The notes: generated from the sequence alone by a model not told the origin. Shown: positions 1-8,953, counted from the first letter of the stretch. The stretch: 64,000 nucleotides of DNA from Martinezella tropici (GCF_003287875.1 NZ_QMKK01000021.1:110336-174335), one strand, 5' to 3'. A program made the numbers and translations.

Positions 1-128
1 TATATTCCGCGAGCGATTTTGCTTACCGACACTGTCATTTTGCGCGAAAACAGCACTTGCACGCCCGATGCTTGTGATGCTCCATGCGCTTCAGTTGATC
101 CTTCTGCGCTCCTCGAGTCTCCATCGCC

Positions 129-1313
129 ATGCTCAAAGATTTTTCCGTTCAAAGCCTGTTCATGGGATGCCTCACGGCCTTCGTCGGCTTTGCCAGTTCC
201 TTCGCTGTCGTCTTTCATGGCCTGCAGGTGGTGGGCGCCTCGGATGCGCAGGCAGCGTCCGGTCTGACGGCGCTTTCGGTTGCGATGGGCGTTTGCGCGA
301 TCGTGCTCAGCATGGCGACGAGGCTGCCGATCAGCATTGCCTGGTCCACACCGGGAGCCGCATTGCTCGCAAGTGCGGGGGCGATCGAAGGCGGCTTCCC
401 GGTGGCTGTCGGTGCGTTTTTCATTTGCGGCATATTGATCGTCATTGCCGGCCTTTTTCGGCCTTTTGGCAGGGCGGTCGCCTCCATACCGGCGCCGCTT
501 GCCAATGCCATGCTGGCGGGTGTCCTGCTCGGCCTTTGTTTCGCGCCCGTGAAGGCGATCGCCTTCAATCCGGCCTTCGGCTTGCCGATCATCCTTGCCT
601 GGATCGTGGTCGGCTCGTTCAAGCGGCTTTGGGCCGTTCCGGCAGCGCTTGCGGCCTTTGCCCTGGTGCTGGCCTTTGGCGTGAAGATACCGGATGGTGC
701 CTTCGCCTCGCTCGAGCATTCGTTGTTGCCTACCGTCGAATTCGTGAAGCCGGTCTTTACGCTTGCCGGTATCGTGTCCATCGCGCTGCCGCTGTTCATC
801 GTGACCATGGCGTCACAGAACATTCCAGGCATCGCGGTGCTGAAGGTGCATGATTACGAGCCGAAACCCGGCCCGCTGTTTGCCGTGACCGGCGTGTTCT
901 CGCTGCTTGCCGTTCCCTTCGGCGGCCATGCCGTCAATCTCGCGGCGATCACGGCCGCCATGTGCGCCGGACAGGACGCTCATGCCGATCCCAAGCGGCG
1001 TTATTGGGCAGCGATTGTCGCCGGTATCGGCTATGTGATCCTCGGATTGCTGGCGAGCGCGGTTACGGCTTTCGTGGCGCTCGCGCCGCCGATCCTCATC
1101 GAGGCTGTGGCCGGCCTGGCCCTTGTCGGGGCGCTTTCCAATTCCGCCTTGAACGCCTTCCAGCAGCCGGAATCACGCGAAGCCGCCGCCATCACGTTTT
1201 TGGTGACGGCATCGGGCGTTTCCTTCGGCGGCATCTCCGGCGCCTTCTGGGGGCTGGTCGCCGGTGGGCTGATGCTGGCCCTGTCGCGTGGGGTGCAGAT
1301 GCTGAAGAAGTGA
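129..1313 (+). CDS. BenE-family (benzoate/H+ symporter type) transporter
   Basis: A 394-residue, very hydrophobic protein with about 12 predicted membrane segments and almost no soluble domain, the usual length for the BenE family of inner-membrane proton-coupled carriers. Family features are the N-terminal MLKDFSVQS lead, the glycine/alanine-rich helices (AWSTPGAALLAS near residue 75) and the conserved GGHAVNLAAITAAMCAG stretch near residue 260. The family name comes from benzoate uptake, but many members sit outside aromatic-catabolism clusters; no benzoate genes are nearby, so the substrate is not established. No strong Shine-Dalgarno precedes the ATG; the start was chosen because it opens the first membrane helix. 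It is the first gene in the window and is followed by the leuA leader region. Confidence 0.85.
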   Translation: MLKDFSVQSLFMGCLTAFVGFASSFAVVFHGLQVVGASDAQAASGLTALSVAMGVCAIVLSMATRLPISIAWSTPGAALLASAGAIEGGFPVAVGAFFICGILIVIAGLFRPFGRAVASIPAPLANAMLAGVLLGLCFAPVKAIAFNPAFGLPIILAWIVVGSFKRLWAVPAALAAFALVLAFGVKIPDGAFASLEHSLLPTVEFVKPVFTLAGIVSIALPLFIVTMASQNIPGIAVLKVHDYEPKPGPLFAVTGVFSLLAVPFGGHAVNLAAITAAMCAGQDAHADPKRRYWAAIVAGIGYVILGLLASAVTAFVALAPPILIEAVAGLALVGALSNSALNAFQQPESREAAAITFLVTASGVSFGGISGAFWGLVAGGLMLALSRGVQMLKK

Positions 1314-1321
1314 GCAGGGGG

Positions 1322-1350
1322 TTGCTTCTTTTTGATCCGGCGGCTATAAG
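1322..1350 (+). promoter_or_regulatory. Sigma-70-type promoter of the leuA leader
   Basis: TTGCTT (1322-1327) and TATAAG (1345-1350) are separated by exactly 17 bases. The expected transcription start falls at about 1357, at the ATG of the leader ORF (1358), so the leader mRNA would begin at or within a base or two of its start codon. The -35 box lies just after the upstream transporter's stop codon at 1313. Confidence 0.55.
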
Positions 1351-1357
1351 CGCGGCC

Positions 1358-1483
1358 ATGAAGTTGACTGGCGCAAAGATTTCCGAACAGATTGCACGTG
1401 GGCGCGTTGCCCTGCGTGACAATACGCGCGCCCTTACCTCGCTTCTCCTCCTCGGCCTTACGCGCGGTTGCCGGGTCCTTTGA
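1358..1483 (+). CDS. Putative leuA leader peptide (41 aa, likely leaderless)
   Basis: Seen: a 41-codon ORF in the gap before leuA whose C-terminal part reads SLLLLGLTRGCRVL, with four consecutive Leu codons (CTT CTC CTC CTC) and two more Leu codons before the TGA. There is no Shine-Dalgarno, but a promoter places the transcript start on the ATG. Known: proteobacterial amino-acid operons are often controlled by leader peptides rich in the regulated amino acid, and the rhizobial trpL leader is translated from a leaderless start. Inferred: ribosome stalling on Leu codons controls leuA. The GAGGAG overlapping the stop codon (1482-1487) can pair either with the Leu codons upstream or with CTCCTC downstream. 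Confidence 0.55.
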   Translation: MKLTGAKISEQIARGRVALRDNTRALTSLLLLGLTRGCRVL

Positions 1484-1524
1484 GGAGCGCCCGGCGGCCG
1501 AAAGCCCGCTGGCCATCGCTCCTC
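1482..1524 (+). promoter_or_regulatory. Candidate attenuator hairpin of the leuA leader
   Basis: GAGGAGCG (1482-1489) is perfectly complementary to CGCTCCTC (1517-1524), with further imperfect pairing of GGCGG and CCGCT inside. The left arm overlaps the leader stop codon and could alternatively pair with the CTCCTC Leu codons (1445-1453). This gives two mutually exclusive folds. There is no U-tract after the hairpin, so it is not a canonical intrinsic terminator; control could be Rho-dependent or act on structure. Folding was done by eye only. Confidence 0.4.
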
Positions 1525-1640
1525 GCGACTTACCCTAAAATCGACAGCTTACCCGCAAAGGGTCCGCATTTATCATCGCCAAGCCGCATTCGATCGGCTA
1601 AGAGGCGGGATAAAATGACGGGAAAGGAAGAGACGAGACC

Positions 1641-3347
1641 ATGGACGCGAACAGCCATTCCCCCAAAGGCATGCCCGAAGCAGCGGTGAAATACCGCGCC
1701 TATCCCCAGATCAACATTCCCGACCGGACCTGGCCGTCCAAGACCATTACCAAGGCGCCGATCTGGTGCTCGGTCGATCTACGCGACGGCAATCAGGCGC
1801 TTGTCGATCCGATGGGTCACGACCGTAAGGCGCGCATGTTCCAGCTGTTGCTGGACATGGGCTTCAAGGAAATCGAGATCGGCTTCCCCTCGGCTTCGCA
1901 GACCGATTTTGATTTCGCCCGCTGGTGCATCGAACAGGGCAATGTGCCCGCTGATGTGTCGCTGCAGGTTCTCGTCCAATGCCGTCCGGAATTGATCACC
2001 CGCACCTTCGAGGCACTGGAAGGCGCCAACAAGCCGATCGTGCATTTCTACAATTCCACCAGCGAATTGCAGCGCCGGGTGGTGTTTGCCAAGGACGTGC
2101 AGGGCATCAAGCAGATCGCCGTCGATGCGGCCAAGATGATCACCGATATGGCGGCGAAGGCAGGCGGCGGCTATCGCTTCGAATATTCGCCGGAGAGCTT
2201 CACCGGCACTGAGCTGGACGTGGCTTTGGAGATCTGCAACGCCGTTATCGATGTCGTGAAGCCGACGCCTGATAACAAGCTGATCATCAACCTGCCGTCG
2301 ACCGTCGAAATGGCGACGCCGAACATCTATGCCGACCAGATCGAATGGATGTGCCGCAATCTCGATAACAGAGGGAACCTGATCATCTCCCTGCATCCGC
2401 ACAATGACCGCGGCACGGGCATTGCTGCCGCCGAGCTGGCATTGATGGCCGGCGCCGATCGTGTCGAAGGCACACTGTTCGGAAATGGCGAGCGCACCGG
2501 CAATGTCGATGTCGTCACCATGGCATTGAACATGTTCACGCAAGGGGTCGATCCGGAGCTCGATTGCTCCAACATCGAGCGCATGAAGGAAGTCTTCGAA
2601 TATTCCAACCAGATGGCGATCGGCGAACGTCACCCTTACGTCGGTGAACTGGTCTACACGGCCTTCTCCGGTTCGCATCAGGATGCGATCAACAAGGGCA
2701 TGAAGGCCGCCAAGGTCGCCAACGACCCGGTGTGGGAAGTGCCTTACCTGCCGATCGATCCGCAGGATGTCGGCCGCACTTATGAGGCGATCATTCGTAT
2801 CAACTCGCAGTCCGGCAAGGGCGGCATCGCCTATATCATGCAGCAGGACTACGGCTTGAACCTGCCGCGCAATCTCCAGGTGGAATATCGCGAGGAGATC
2901 CAGCGTATCACCGACGAGGAAGGCAAGGAATTGCCGTCCAAGCGCATCTACGAGCATTTCATCGAACGCTATGTGACGCAGCCCGAAGCGCCGCTCCGCT
3001 TCGTCGACCACCACACCTTCGCCGATCCCGAGCACAAGGGGCAGCGTATCGTTGCGGCCGAAATCACCGACAAGGGCGAAGTGAAGCGCATCGAGGGCAG
3101 GGGTAACGGCCCGATCGACGGCTTCATCAATGCGCTCTCGATTTATCTCGGCATCCCGATGTCCGTCGAGGATTATTCCGAGCACTCGTTACAGCACGGC
3201 TCCAATGCTGCGGCGATCTCCTATGTCGAGGTCTCCTATCCGGGCGGCAAGCTCTTCGGTGCCGGCATCAACACCAATATCGTCGCAGCGTCCCTCGAGG
3301 CGATCGTATCGGCGGCAAACCGCGTGCTCGCTATCAAGGCGGCGTAA
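1641..3347 (+). CDS. leuA: 2-isopropylmalate synthase
   Basis: Condenses acetyl-CoA with 2-oxoisovalerate to 2-isopropylmalate, the first committed step of leucine synthesis, in the cytosol. The 568-residue length fits the longer LeuA type. The N-terminal TIM barrel begins with DLRDGNQAL (residues 46-54), whose Asp is a metal ligand; HPHNDRG (about residue 252) and the GNGERTGNVD stretch (about 280) supply the remaining metal and substrate contacts. Residues from about 430 form the regulatory LeuA dimer domain, which binds leucine for feedback inhibition. AGGAAGAG lies just ahead of the ATG. The gene stands alone behind a leucine-rich leader ORF and ends at a strong terminator. Confidence 0.97.
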   Translation: MDANSHSPKGMPEAAVKYRAYPQINIPDRTWPSKTITKAPIWCSVDLRDGNQALVDPMGHDRKARMFQLLLDMGFKEIEIGFPSASQTDFDFARWCIEQGNVPADVSLQVLVQCRPELITRTFEALEGANKPIVHFYNSTSELQRRVVFAKDVQGIKQIAVDAAKMITDMAAKAGGGYRFEYSPESFTGTELDVALEICNAVIDVVKPTPDNKLIINLPSTVEMATPNIYADQIEWMCRNLDNRGNLIISLHPHNDRGTGIAAAELALMAGADRVEGTLFGNGERTGNVDVVTMALNMFTQGVDPELDCSNIERMKEVFEYSNQMAIGERHPYVGELVYTAFSGSHQDAINKGMKAAKVANDPVWEVPYLPIDPQDVGRTYEAIIRINSQSGKGGIAYIMQQDYGLNLPRNLQVEYREEIQRITDEEGKELPSKRIYEHFIERYVTQPEAPLRFVDHHTFADPEHKGQRIVAAEITDKGEVKRIEGRGNGPIDGFINALSIYLGIPMSVEDYSEHSLQHGSNAAAISYVEVSYPGGKLFGAGINTNIVAASLEAIVSAANRVLAIKAA

Positions 3348-3378
3348 GGCTCTGGCTGGATTACGGTTGATTTGAGAA

Positions 3379-3409
3379 GCCCCCTCGATTGTAGAGGGGG
3401 CCTTTTGTT
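3379..3409 (+). terminator. Rho-independent terminator of leuA
   Basis: A perfect 8-bp stem, GCCCCCTC (3379-3386) with GAGGGGGC (3394-3401), a 7-base loop, then CTTTTGTT. It lies between leuA and the convergent ABC transporter gene. The T-rich tail is on the plus side only. Confidence 0.85.
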
Positions 3410-3414
3410 GCGTA

Positions 3415-5259
3415 TCAGTCGGCTGCCGACTCATCGCCCTCGATGAAGCCGCCGGATTGGTGCGACCACAGCGTTGCGTAGATACCGTTTTGGGCGATCA
3501 GCTCCGCATGCGTGCCATCCTCGACGATGCGGCCGTGATCGAGCACGACGATGCGGTCCATGCGCGCGATGGTCGACAGGCGATGCGCGATGGCGATCAC
3601 GGTCTTGTCTTCGATGATCCCATAGAGCGTATCCTGGATTTCGGCTTCGACTTCCGAATCGAGGGCAGAGGTTGCCTCGTCCAGCACCAGGATCGGGGCG
3701 TCCTTGAGGATGGCGCGGGCAATTGCGACCCGTTGCCTCTGACCGCCCGACAGCTGGACGCCGCGTTCGCCGGCATGGGCATTGAAGCCGGTCCTTCCTT
3801 CCTGATCCCGCAAGCCCGCGATGAAATCGCTGGCAGCGGCCTTCTCGGCCGCAGCGAGAACCACATCCTCCGAAAAGTGGGGATTGCCATGGGCGATGTT
3901 ATCGCGAATGGAGCGGTGAAGGAGCGATGCCTCCTGGCCGACCACGGCAATCTGCCGGCGCAGGCTATCCTGCGTTACCTGCCGAATATCCTGCCCATCG
4001 ATCTCGATGATGCCTGATTCCGGATCGAAGAAGCGCAGCAGCAGGTTGACCAGGGTCGATTTGCCGGTGCCGGAGCGACCGACAAGGCCGACCTTCTGGC
4101 CTGCAGCAATTCGAAGCGAAACGCCGTTCAGCCCGCCATCTCCCTTGCCATAGTGATGCGTGATTTGCCGGAAGACGATCTCACCCTTGGTGACGGCAAG
4201 CGGCTTGGCGTCCGGCATATCGGCAATCGCAAGCGGCTGCGAGACGGTCAGCAGTGATTGCCGCATGGCCCCGAGATGGGCAAAAAGCGACGACACCGCA
4301 TCCAGCATCCATTCGGCCATGCCGGTTATGCGGAAGCTTAAGGCGAGCGATGCCGCGATCAGTCCTAGCGGTGCGCCGCCGGACTGCCACAGCACGACCG
4401 CATAGCCGACGAGCGCGACGATGAGGAAGCTGCCGAGAAACAGCATGCTCGAATTGACAAGCACTTCCAGCCTCTGCACCCGGACGAATGTTTCTCGCGT
4501 TTGAGAGAAACGACGACGGGCTTCCTTGTCTTCCGCCATGGCATCGGCAAAAAGCTTGATGAGGTCGATATTGGCATAGCTGTCGACCAGCATGCCCGTC
4601 AGCTGGGCATAGGCTCCCTGGTACTGTGCGGAAGCCTTTTGCAGGCGAGGGATGACATAGGCCATCAGTCCGAGATAGCAGAGCAGCCAGATGGCGAGGG
4701 GCCAGATCAGGCGCGGGTCGATCGAGGCCATCAGCCAGAGCGAGCCGGCCACATAGATCGTGACGAAAGACAGCGTGTGCAGCACGGCATAGGCGGCGCC
4801 TGTTGCCGCCGTACCGATGTCGCGCACCTGGCTGGCGATCCGCCCGGAAAAATCCTGACGAAACCAGCCGACGGATTGCCGAAGGACGTGGCTATGGGCG
4901 CGCCAACGAAACAAGGTCTCGGCATTCGGCCGAAATGCGATGTCATCCAGGCTTTCGCGGAGATAGCCGGCAAGCGGCCGTCCGATCAGCACAAGTGCGG
5001 CCGCAGCAAGCAGGCCCAATCCTTCGGACGTCCAGAAATCCTCCCGGCGAGCGCCGGCCAGATTGTCCACCAGCCGGCTGGAATAGCCGATGAGCCAGAT
5101 CTCGATGACAGCGCCGATGACAGTCAGGCCGAGGCTCATCGCCATGACTGTGCGAAACGGGCGAAGGTTGGTTAGGAGATAGCGCCAGGCCTTGGATGAT
5201 GGTTGCGGCTCATCATGATCCTGGAACGGATCGACAAGCTCTTCGAAGCGACGAAACAT
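3415..5259 (-). CDS. ABC exporter, fused permease and ATPase
   Basis: A 614-residue half-transporter: an ABC type-1 membrane domain with about six helices (residues 40-330) followed by a nucleotide-binding domain. All ATPase motifs are intact: Walker A GRSGTGKST (about 400), Q-loop VGQEASLL, signature LSGGQRQR (about 500), Walker B ILVLDEATSALD (about 520) and switch histidine AHRLST. This is the MsbA/multidrug/lipid exporter type, probably acting as a homodimer in the inner membrane; the substrate cannot be read from sequence. Its N-terminal RRFEELVDPF resembles the N-termini of the exporters at 25825 and 28477, so the three are close paralogues. It is transcribed alone and converges on leuA. 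Confidence 0.92.
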   Translation of the reverse strand: MFRRFEELVDPFQDHDEPQPSSKAWRYLLTNLRPFRTVMAMSLGLTVIGAVIEIWLIGYSSRLVDNLAGARREDFWTSEGLGLLAAAALVLIGRPLAGYLRESLDDIAFRPNAETLFRWRAHSHVLRQSVGWFRQDFSGRIASQVRDIGTAATGAAYAVLHTLSFVTIYVAGSLWLMASIDPRLIWPLAIWLLCYLGLMAYVIPRLQKASAQYQGAYAQLTGMLVDSYANIDLIKLFADAMAEDKEARRRFSQTRETFVRVQRLEVLVNSSMLFLGSFLIVALVGYAVVLWQSGGAPLGLIAASLALSFRITGMAEWMLDAVSSLFAHLGAMRQSLLTVSQPLAIADMPDAKPLAVTKGEIVFRQITHHYGKGDGGLNGVSLRIAAGQKVGLVGRSGTGKSTLVNLLLRFFDPESGIIEIDGQDIRQVTQDSLRRQIAVVGQEASLLHRSIRDNIAHGNPHFSEDVVLAAAEKAAASDFIAGLRDQEGRTGFNAHAGERGVQLSGGQRQRVAIARAILKDAPILVLDEATSALDSEVEAEIQDTLYGIIEDKTVIAIAHRLSTIARMDRIVVLDHGRIVEDGTHAELIAQNGIYATLWSHQSGGFIEGDESAAD

Positions 5260-5502
5260 GAGGGCCCTCCACGGGCGAACATAGCAATCTGATGGTCGGG
5301 CCGATAAAGCAGCCCTTCACGGCACTGCTTTTCAGCGGTGGTTTCCTGTGCCGTGATTTTTCATCAGAGTGCTCTCCTCATTGATCGCTACAACCTACAT
5401 AGCGTGTATTGGCGCCGATGTCAGCAGCAATTGTATTGTGATCGCTCGACACGGCTCGCGTCGAAGTCGTCCGAGGATATGTGCTTCAATGGCGTATTTT
5501 GT

Positions 5503-5706
5503 TCAAGGCCTGCCCTTGGCAAGCTCTTCGCGCTGCTTCGTCAGGCGCTCGAGTTCTTCTTCCTGTTCGGCAATCCGCTCCGACGTCCGTTCTTCGTCGG
5601 CTGCGCCGGAGAAGGCGGCAGCTTGCTCGATCAGTTCGCGAAGATTGTCTCTTATCACCGCAATGCGCCTGTCGATTTCCGGAATGGTCAGCAGAACGTC
5701 GGACAT
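5503..5706 (-). CDS. Small coiled-coil protein, unknown function
   Basis: A 67-residue acidic protein with no Cys and no signal peptide. Residues 8-63 are heptad-rich (IDRRIAVIRDNLRELIEQ, then a second segment RIAEQEEELERLTKQREEL), so two antiparallel or dimerising helices are likely. I do not recognise a named family. It is accepted as real because of its charged, non-random composition and its place on the same strand as its neighbours; no opposing ORF there looks genuine. It is separated by 101 bases from the anti-sigma gene upstream. Confidence 0.6.
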   Translation of the reverse strand: MSDVLLTIPEIDRRIAVIRDNLRELIEQAAAFSGAADEERTSERIAEQEEELERLTKQREELAKGRP

Positions 5707-5807
5707 GTGGAAACTCCAGTAAGAATATCGGCCTCATGCGATTGCCGCAGGGTCATTATCCATCCGCGAGCGTTCGGCTGCAAGCTGCAAAGAAAGAGAG
5801 GGGGCGG

Positions 5808-6641
5808 TCAGATCTCCGACGATACCCTATTGGCGATCTGGTCGAGCATCGCATCCGAGGACGGGCCGACGACGGCGTAGGTCGCGCCATCGCGATGCCA
5901 GGACACGATGCTGATATCGTCCTTGATGGTCTCGTTGAAATCGTTGTCGTTGACGGCGCCGTCAGTCTTGGTGAAACAGACGGCGACGACATCGCCATCG
6001 AGATTCTTATAGATCAGCTGGCCAACGGGCTTGCCGCCGGCGATGAACATCCGCGCGCCCTGGAAGACAAGGCCGTCGGCAGCCAGATCCGGGAAATTGA
6101 ACTTGACGCCGACCGTGCTGCCCAGCCACTTGCTGATTTCGTCCAGTTCGCTTGCCTGCAGTTCGACCATATGGCGTGGCTGACGCGAATAGATGCGATG
6201 ATAGGCGGCTATGTCATCCAGCCAGTTTCGCGTCGCGGCCTGGGCCGGGGTGACGGGTGCCGCCTCCGGCGCATTGGCGGGTTGTGCGCCCAGGAGATAT
6301 CCTATGCCGCCGCCGACCGCGAAGAGGATCAGGGCCGCCGCCAGCGACTGCCTGCCGTTCGGCGCCAATTTCAGGGATGGCCTGGCGAGACGGGGAGAAG
6401 GGTCGCGGGTCTTCGGGGGCTGGGCGCTCTTGATGGAACGGACGAGTGCAAGCGGGACAGGCTCTTTCAAAACCTCGTCGAAAGCCTTGCGGCCGACATC
6501 GGAGCCGTGCTTCAGCTCATCGAATATGCGCTGCGCATTCGGATCGGAAGCGATGAGCTTTTCCAGCTCTTCCTTTTCTTCCCGGGTCGTCTCGCCATCC
6601 ATGAAGGCGGACAAGCGGACTTCGAGCGGCGTTTTTTTCAT
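5808..6641 (-). CDS. Membrane-anchored anti-sigma factor
   Basis: A 277-residue protein. The N-terminal cytoplasmic part (LEVRLSAFMDGETTREEKEE) matches the sigma-binding region of RsiW/RskA-type anti-sigma factors, with no zinc-binding HxxxCxxC motif visible. One membrane helix (AAALILFAVGGGIGYLLGA, about residues 115-140) is followed by a roughly 135-residue periplasmic domain. The gene directly follows the ECF sigma gene, the standard sigma/anti-sigma order, so it should hold that sigma factor inactive until an envelope signal arrives. ATG 6641 was chosen over an in-frame TTG at 6650; the signal sensed is unknown. Confidence 0.85.
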   Translation of the reverse strand: MKKTPLEVRLSAFMDGETTREEKEELEKLIASDPNAQRIFDELKHGSDVGRKAFDEVLKEPVPLALVRSIKSAQPPKTRDPSPRLARPSLKLAPNGRQSLAAALILFAVGGGIGYLLGAQPANAPEAAPVTPAQAATRNWLDDIAAYHRIYSRQPRHMVELQASELDEISKWLGSTVGVKFNFPDLAADGLVFQGARMFIAGGKPVGQLIYKNLDGDVVAVCFTKTDGAVNDNDFNETIKDDISIVSWHRDGATYAVVGPSSDAMLDQIANRVSSEI

Positions 6642-6653
6642 GTCCTGCAATGC

Positions 6654-7166
6654 TTAAAACCTTCGAGGCGAGCGGCTGTGACCTTGAGAAGCAAGGTAAA
6701 GGCGTGCGCTGGAGAGTCGCGACATCACTGCCGACAGCGGAATGCCGAGGATATCGGCCGCCTGCTTGTAGCTGTGTCCTTCGACATCGACCAGCAGGAA
6801 GACACTGGCAAGTCCTTCGGGCAAAGATGTGACGAGGCGATGCGCTTCCCCGGCTTCAACCGGATTTAAATGTGTTCCGGATGCCGGGTCGCCCTCTTCC
6901 AGAGCATTGCCCTTGCCGGCAGGGCGCAGCTTGTGGTGCCGCGCCTCGTCGATCCATTGATGCCGAGCCATGGTGTAGAGCCAGCTCTCCAATTTGCCGC
7001 CGCTGTTCCACAGATGGAATTTGGCTATGCCGCGCTGACAGACGCTCTGCACAAGCTCGTCCGCCTCGGCCAGATCGCCGGTCAGCGTTACCGCGAAGCG
7101 CCGAAGCTTCGGAAGAAGGCCGACCAGATCGCGTCTGATATCGATGGCTGCTACCGGCGTTGGCAT
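6654..7166 (-). CDS. ECF-type RNA polymerase sigma factor
   Basis: 170 residues, the normal size for an extracytoplasmic-function sigma factor with only regions 2 and 4. Region 2 covers LRRFAVTLTGDLAEADELVQ to SWLYTMARHQWIDEAR (residues 20-80). Region 4 is the helix-turn-helix GHSYKQAADILGIPLSAVMS (about 125-150). It is followed 12 bases later by its membrane anti-sigma factor. I could not pick out a convincing GGAAC-type autoregulated promoter in the 200 bases upstream. The regulon is unknown, and it is not the EcfG general stress sigma factor, whose partner would be a NepR-type protein. Confidence 0.9.
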   Translation of the reverse strand: MPTPVAAIDIRRDLVGLLPKLRRFAVTLTGDLAEADELVQSVCQRGIAKFHLWNSGGKLESWLYTMARHQWIDEARHHKLRPAGKGNALEEGDPASGTHLNPVEAGEAHRLVTSLPEGLASVFLLVDVEGHSYKQAADILGIPLSAVMSRLSSARLYLASQGHSRSPRRF

Positions 7167-7374
7167 GGTCTTTCCAAAGAAGCGTTGGAGGTTGTCACAT
7201 GGGCGACGTGCTTCCGCAAAGAGTGACCTTTCCCTTGGAAAAGGTGATGCGAGCAGAATGTTCGTCCTGTGTTGGTATGAACCATTTCCGTGCCGTTTCG
7301 CAAGCCTTCAAAACACTCGCACTTAACTGTCCTTCTCCGGGCGGCGGTCTGTGCATGCGCCGACCCATGCTGTC

Positions 7375-7941
7375 TCAATAGGTGACATGGCCCTTCAGCG
7401 ATTGCAGTAGCGAGCGGTAAGCCCAGCTATTTTCGCCGCCGCGATCGCGGATCTCGACCAGCTGCACGCGGGCGCCCTGAACATCGCCCTGCTCGAGGAG
7501 GGCCTGTCCCATATAGGAGCGCGCAAGGATATAATTCTCGTCGCGTTGCAGCGCCTTGCGATAGTAGCTCATGCCGAACTCCATGCGGCCTGCTTTGCGA
7601 TTGGCGTAACCAAGGTAGTTGAGGATGCGGGGGTCGTCCTGGTTCCTCGCCAGCTTCAGGACGATGATGGCGTTATCATACTGCCCCGCATAGGCGAATT
7701 CGCGCGCTGCCTGGAACAGTTGATCGTCATTGAAGGCGCTTTGCTTTGGCTTCACGCATTGCTTCTTATCCTTGTCCCAAACCTTGCCATCGGTGCATTG
7801 GGTGGTCGTCTTGCTCTTTGGCGGCGGGGCCGTTTCGTCATTTTCCGAGCCGGCGGCGATGGCCTGGAGGCTGGCGGCAGCCAAGAATCCGGCGGCGAAC
7901 GCCACAGTTGAGAAGCTTTTCATCACCGCCTTGAAACCCAT
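7375..7941 (-). CDS. Secreted TPR-repeat protein
   Basis: 188 residues with a signal peptide (MKSFSTVAFAAGFLAAASLQAIAA) and a short region containing CTDGKVWDKDKKQC, two cysteines that may form a disulphide in the periplasm. Residues 85-185 hold tetratricopeptide-like helices (for example QFAREFAYAG-like and ILNYLGYANRKAGR). TPRs are scaffolds for protein contacts; the partner is not evident. A strong GGGAGGATAGG Shine-Dalgarno sits just upstream of ATG 7941, which fixes the start seven residues ahead of the signal peptide's Met. It is monocistronic and lies upstream of the ECF sigma gene on the same strand. Confidence 0.8.
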   Translation of the reverse strand: MGFKAVMKSFSTVAFAAGFLAAASLQAIAAGSENDETAPPPKSKTTTQCTDGKVWDKDKKQCVKPKQSAFNDDQLFQAAREFAYAGQYDNAIIVLKLARNQDDPRILNYLGYANRKAGRMEFGMSYYRKALQRDENYILARSYMGQALLEQGDVQGARVQLVEIRDRGGENSWAYRSLLQSLKGHVTY

Positions 7942-8032
7942 CCTATCCTCCCGGGATTCCGATGGTCCGATTGTAGCTCCGTATCTTAGAAAACGCTACC
8001 GAAACGATGCGCGCGACGTTCTAAAATGCCGA

Positions 8033-8953
8033 TCATGTCGCCAGGATATCGATGCCTTCCGGATCGACGCCATTGCCGTTGTCGTTGAGGCTGTAGCGTT
8101 CGGCCTTCAACTCCCAGGCGCCGGGACGACCGGCGATCGTAAAGAGATTGTAGGCGGCGCGCGGCTTCAGGCCACCGACCCCTTGCGAGGCGGAAGCGAT
8201 CCCGACGATCGGCACGGGACCCATGTGGCCGCGCAGCCAATGCAAGGTGTTGAGATGCGTATGCCCGTGCAGGACCAGTTCGGCCCCGCCCGTCGAGAGG
8301 ACCGCCGCAAAGCGGCGGATGCCGATCATGCGCTTGTAGAAGCTGGTCGCGCCGCGAATCGGCGGGTGATGGATCATGACGACACGAAAGAGCCCGGCTT
8401 CGCCGGCAGCGCGCAGGATATTGACCGTCTCGCGCGCCTGGCGGGCGGAGTAGAAGCCGCTGGCGGCAAAGGGCGGCGTGGCGACTGCGGTCGAGCAGCC
8501 GATCAGCGCCACTTGATCCCGGATGCGCAGATAGGGAAAAATGCGCTGGTCTTCCGGCCATTCGGCGGGAGCGTGATCGCCGCTCACATAGGGATACCAG
8601 GCACGCATGGCCTTTTCGTAGGCGCCGGGCACATAGGCATCGTGATTGCCCGGCACGACTGACGTGTGCAGCGGATCGCCGACCGTCTTCAGCCATGCTG
8701 CTGCGGTCTGGATCTCCATGCCGCTCGCAAGATTGACGAGATCGCCGGTTACGGCCAGATGATCGGCCTGCTTTGCCCTTATGTCGTCAAGAAGGAGATC
8801 AAGCGTACCGCCAAAAAGGTGCTTGCGCCGGTTTCGGTGCCAGTTCACAAATCCGGTAATGCGTTTGGAGGCGAGCTCTCTGATCGAAAGGCGTGGCAGC
8901 GGACCAAGGTGAACATCGGAAATATGCGCGAGCTTGAACATGGGATGAGACAT
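8033..8953 (-). CDS. Calcineurin-like metallophosphoesterase
   Basis: 306 residues from the ATG giving MSHPMFKLAHISDVHLG. All five phosphoesterase motifs are visible: ISDVHLG (D, H; residues 9-15), TGDLVN, VPGNHD (about 100), MIHHPP (about 185) and LHGHTHLN (about 230). These ligate two metal ions, and the family hydrolyses phosphomono- or diesters, including cyclic nucleotides and lipid phosphates. There is no signal peptide or membrane helix, so it is cytosolic. A longer reading from 9085 would overlap the divergent Nudix gene and adds no family sequence, so 8953 was preferred. The substrate is not predictable. Confidence 0.88.
   Translation of the reverse strand: MSHPMFKLAHISDVHLGPLPRLSIRELASKRITGFVNWHRNRRKHLFGGTLDLLLDDIRAKQADHLAVTGDLVNLASGMEIQTAAAWLKTVGDPLHTSVVPGNHDAYVPGAYEKAMRAWYPYVSGDHAPAEWPEDQRIFPYLRIRDQVALIGCSTAVATPPFAASGFYSARQARETVNILRAAGEAGLFRVVMIHHPPIRGATSFYKRMIGIRRFAAVLSTGGAELVLHGHTHLNTLHWLRGHMGPVPIVGIASASQGVGGLKPRAAYNLFTIAGRPGAWELKAERYSLNDNGNGVDPEGIDILAT

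Noticed and set aside
1779..3185. 468-codon minus-strand ORF inside leuA
   Set aside because: It is a GC-rich antisense shadow of a well-supported leuA reading frame, with His/Asp/Arg-rich low-information protein and no family motif.
5318..5361. CACGGCAC/GTGCCGTG hairpin followed by ATTTTT on the plus strand
   Set aside because: The 22-base loop is too large for a reliable terminator and there is no plus-strand gene before it, so it is recorded as a possible structure only.
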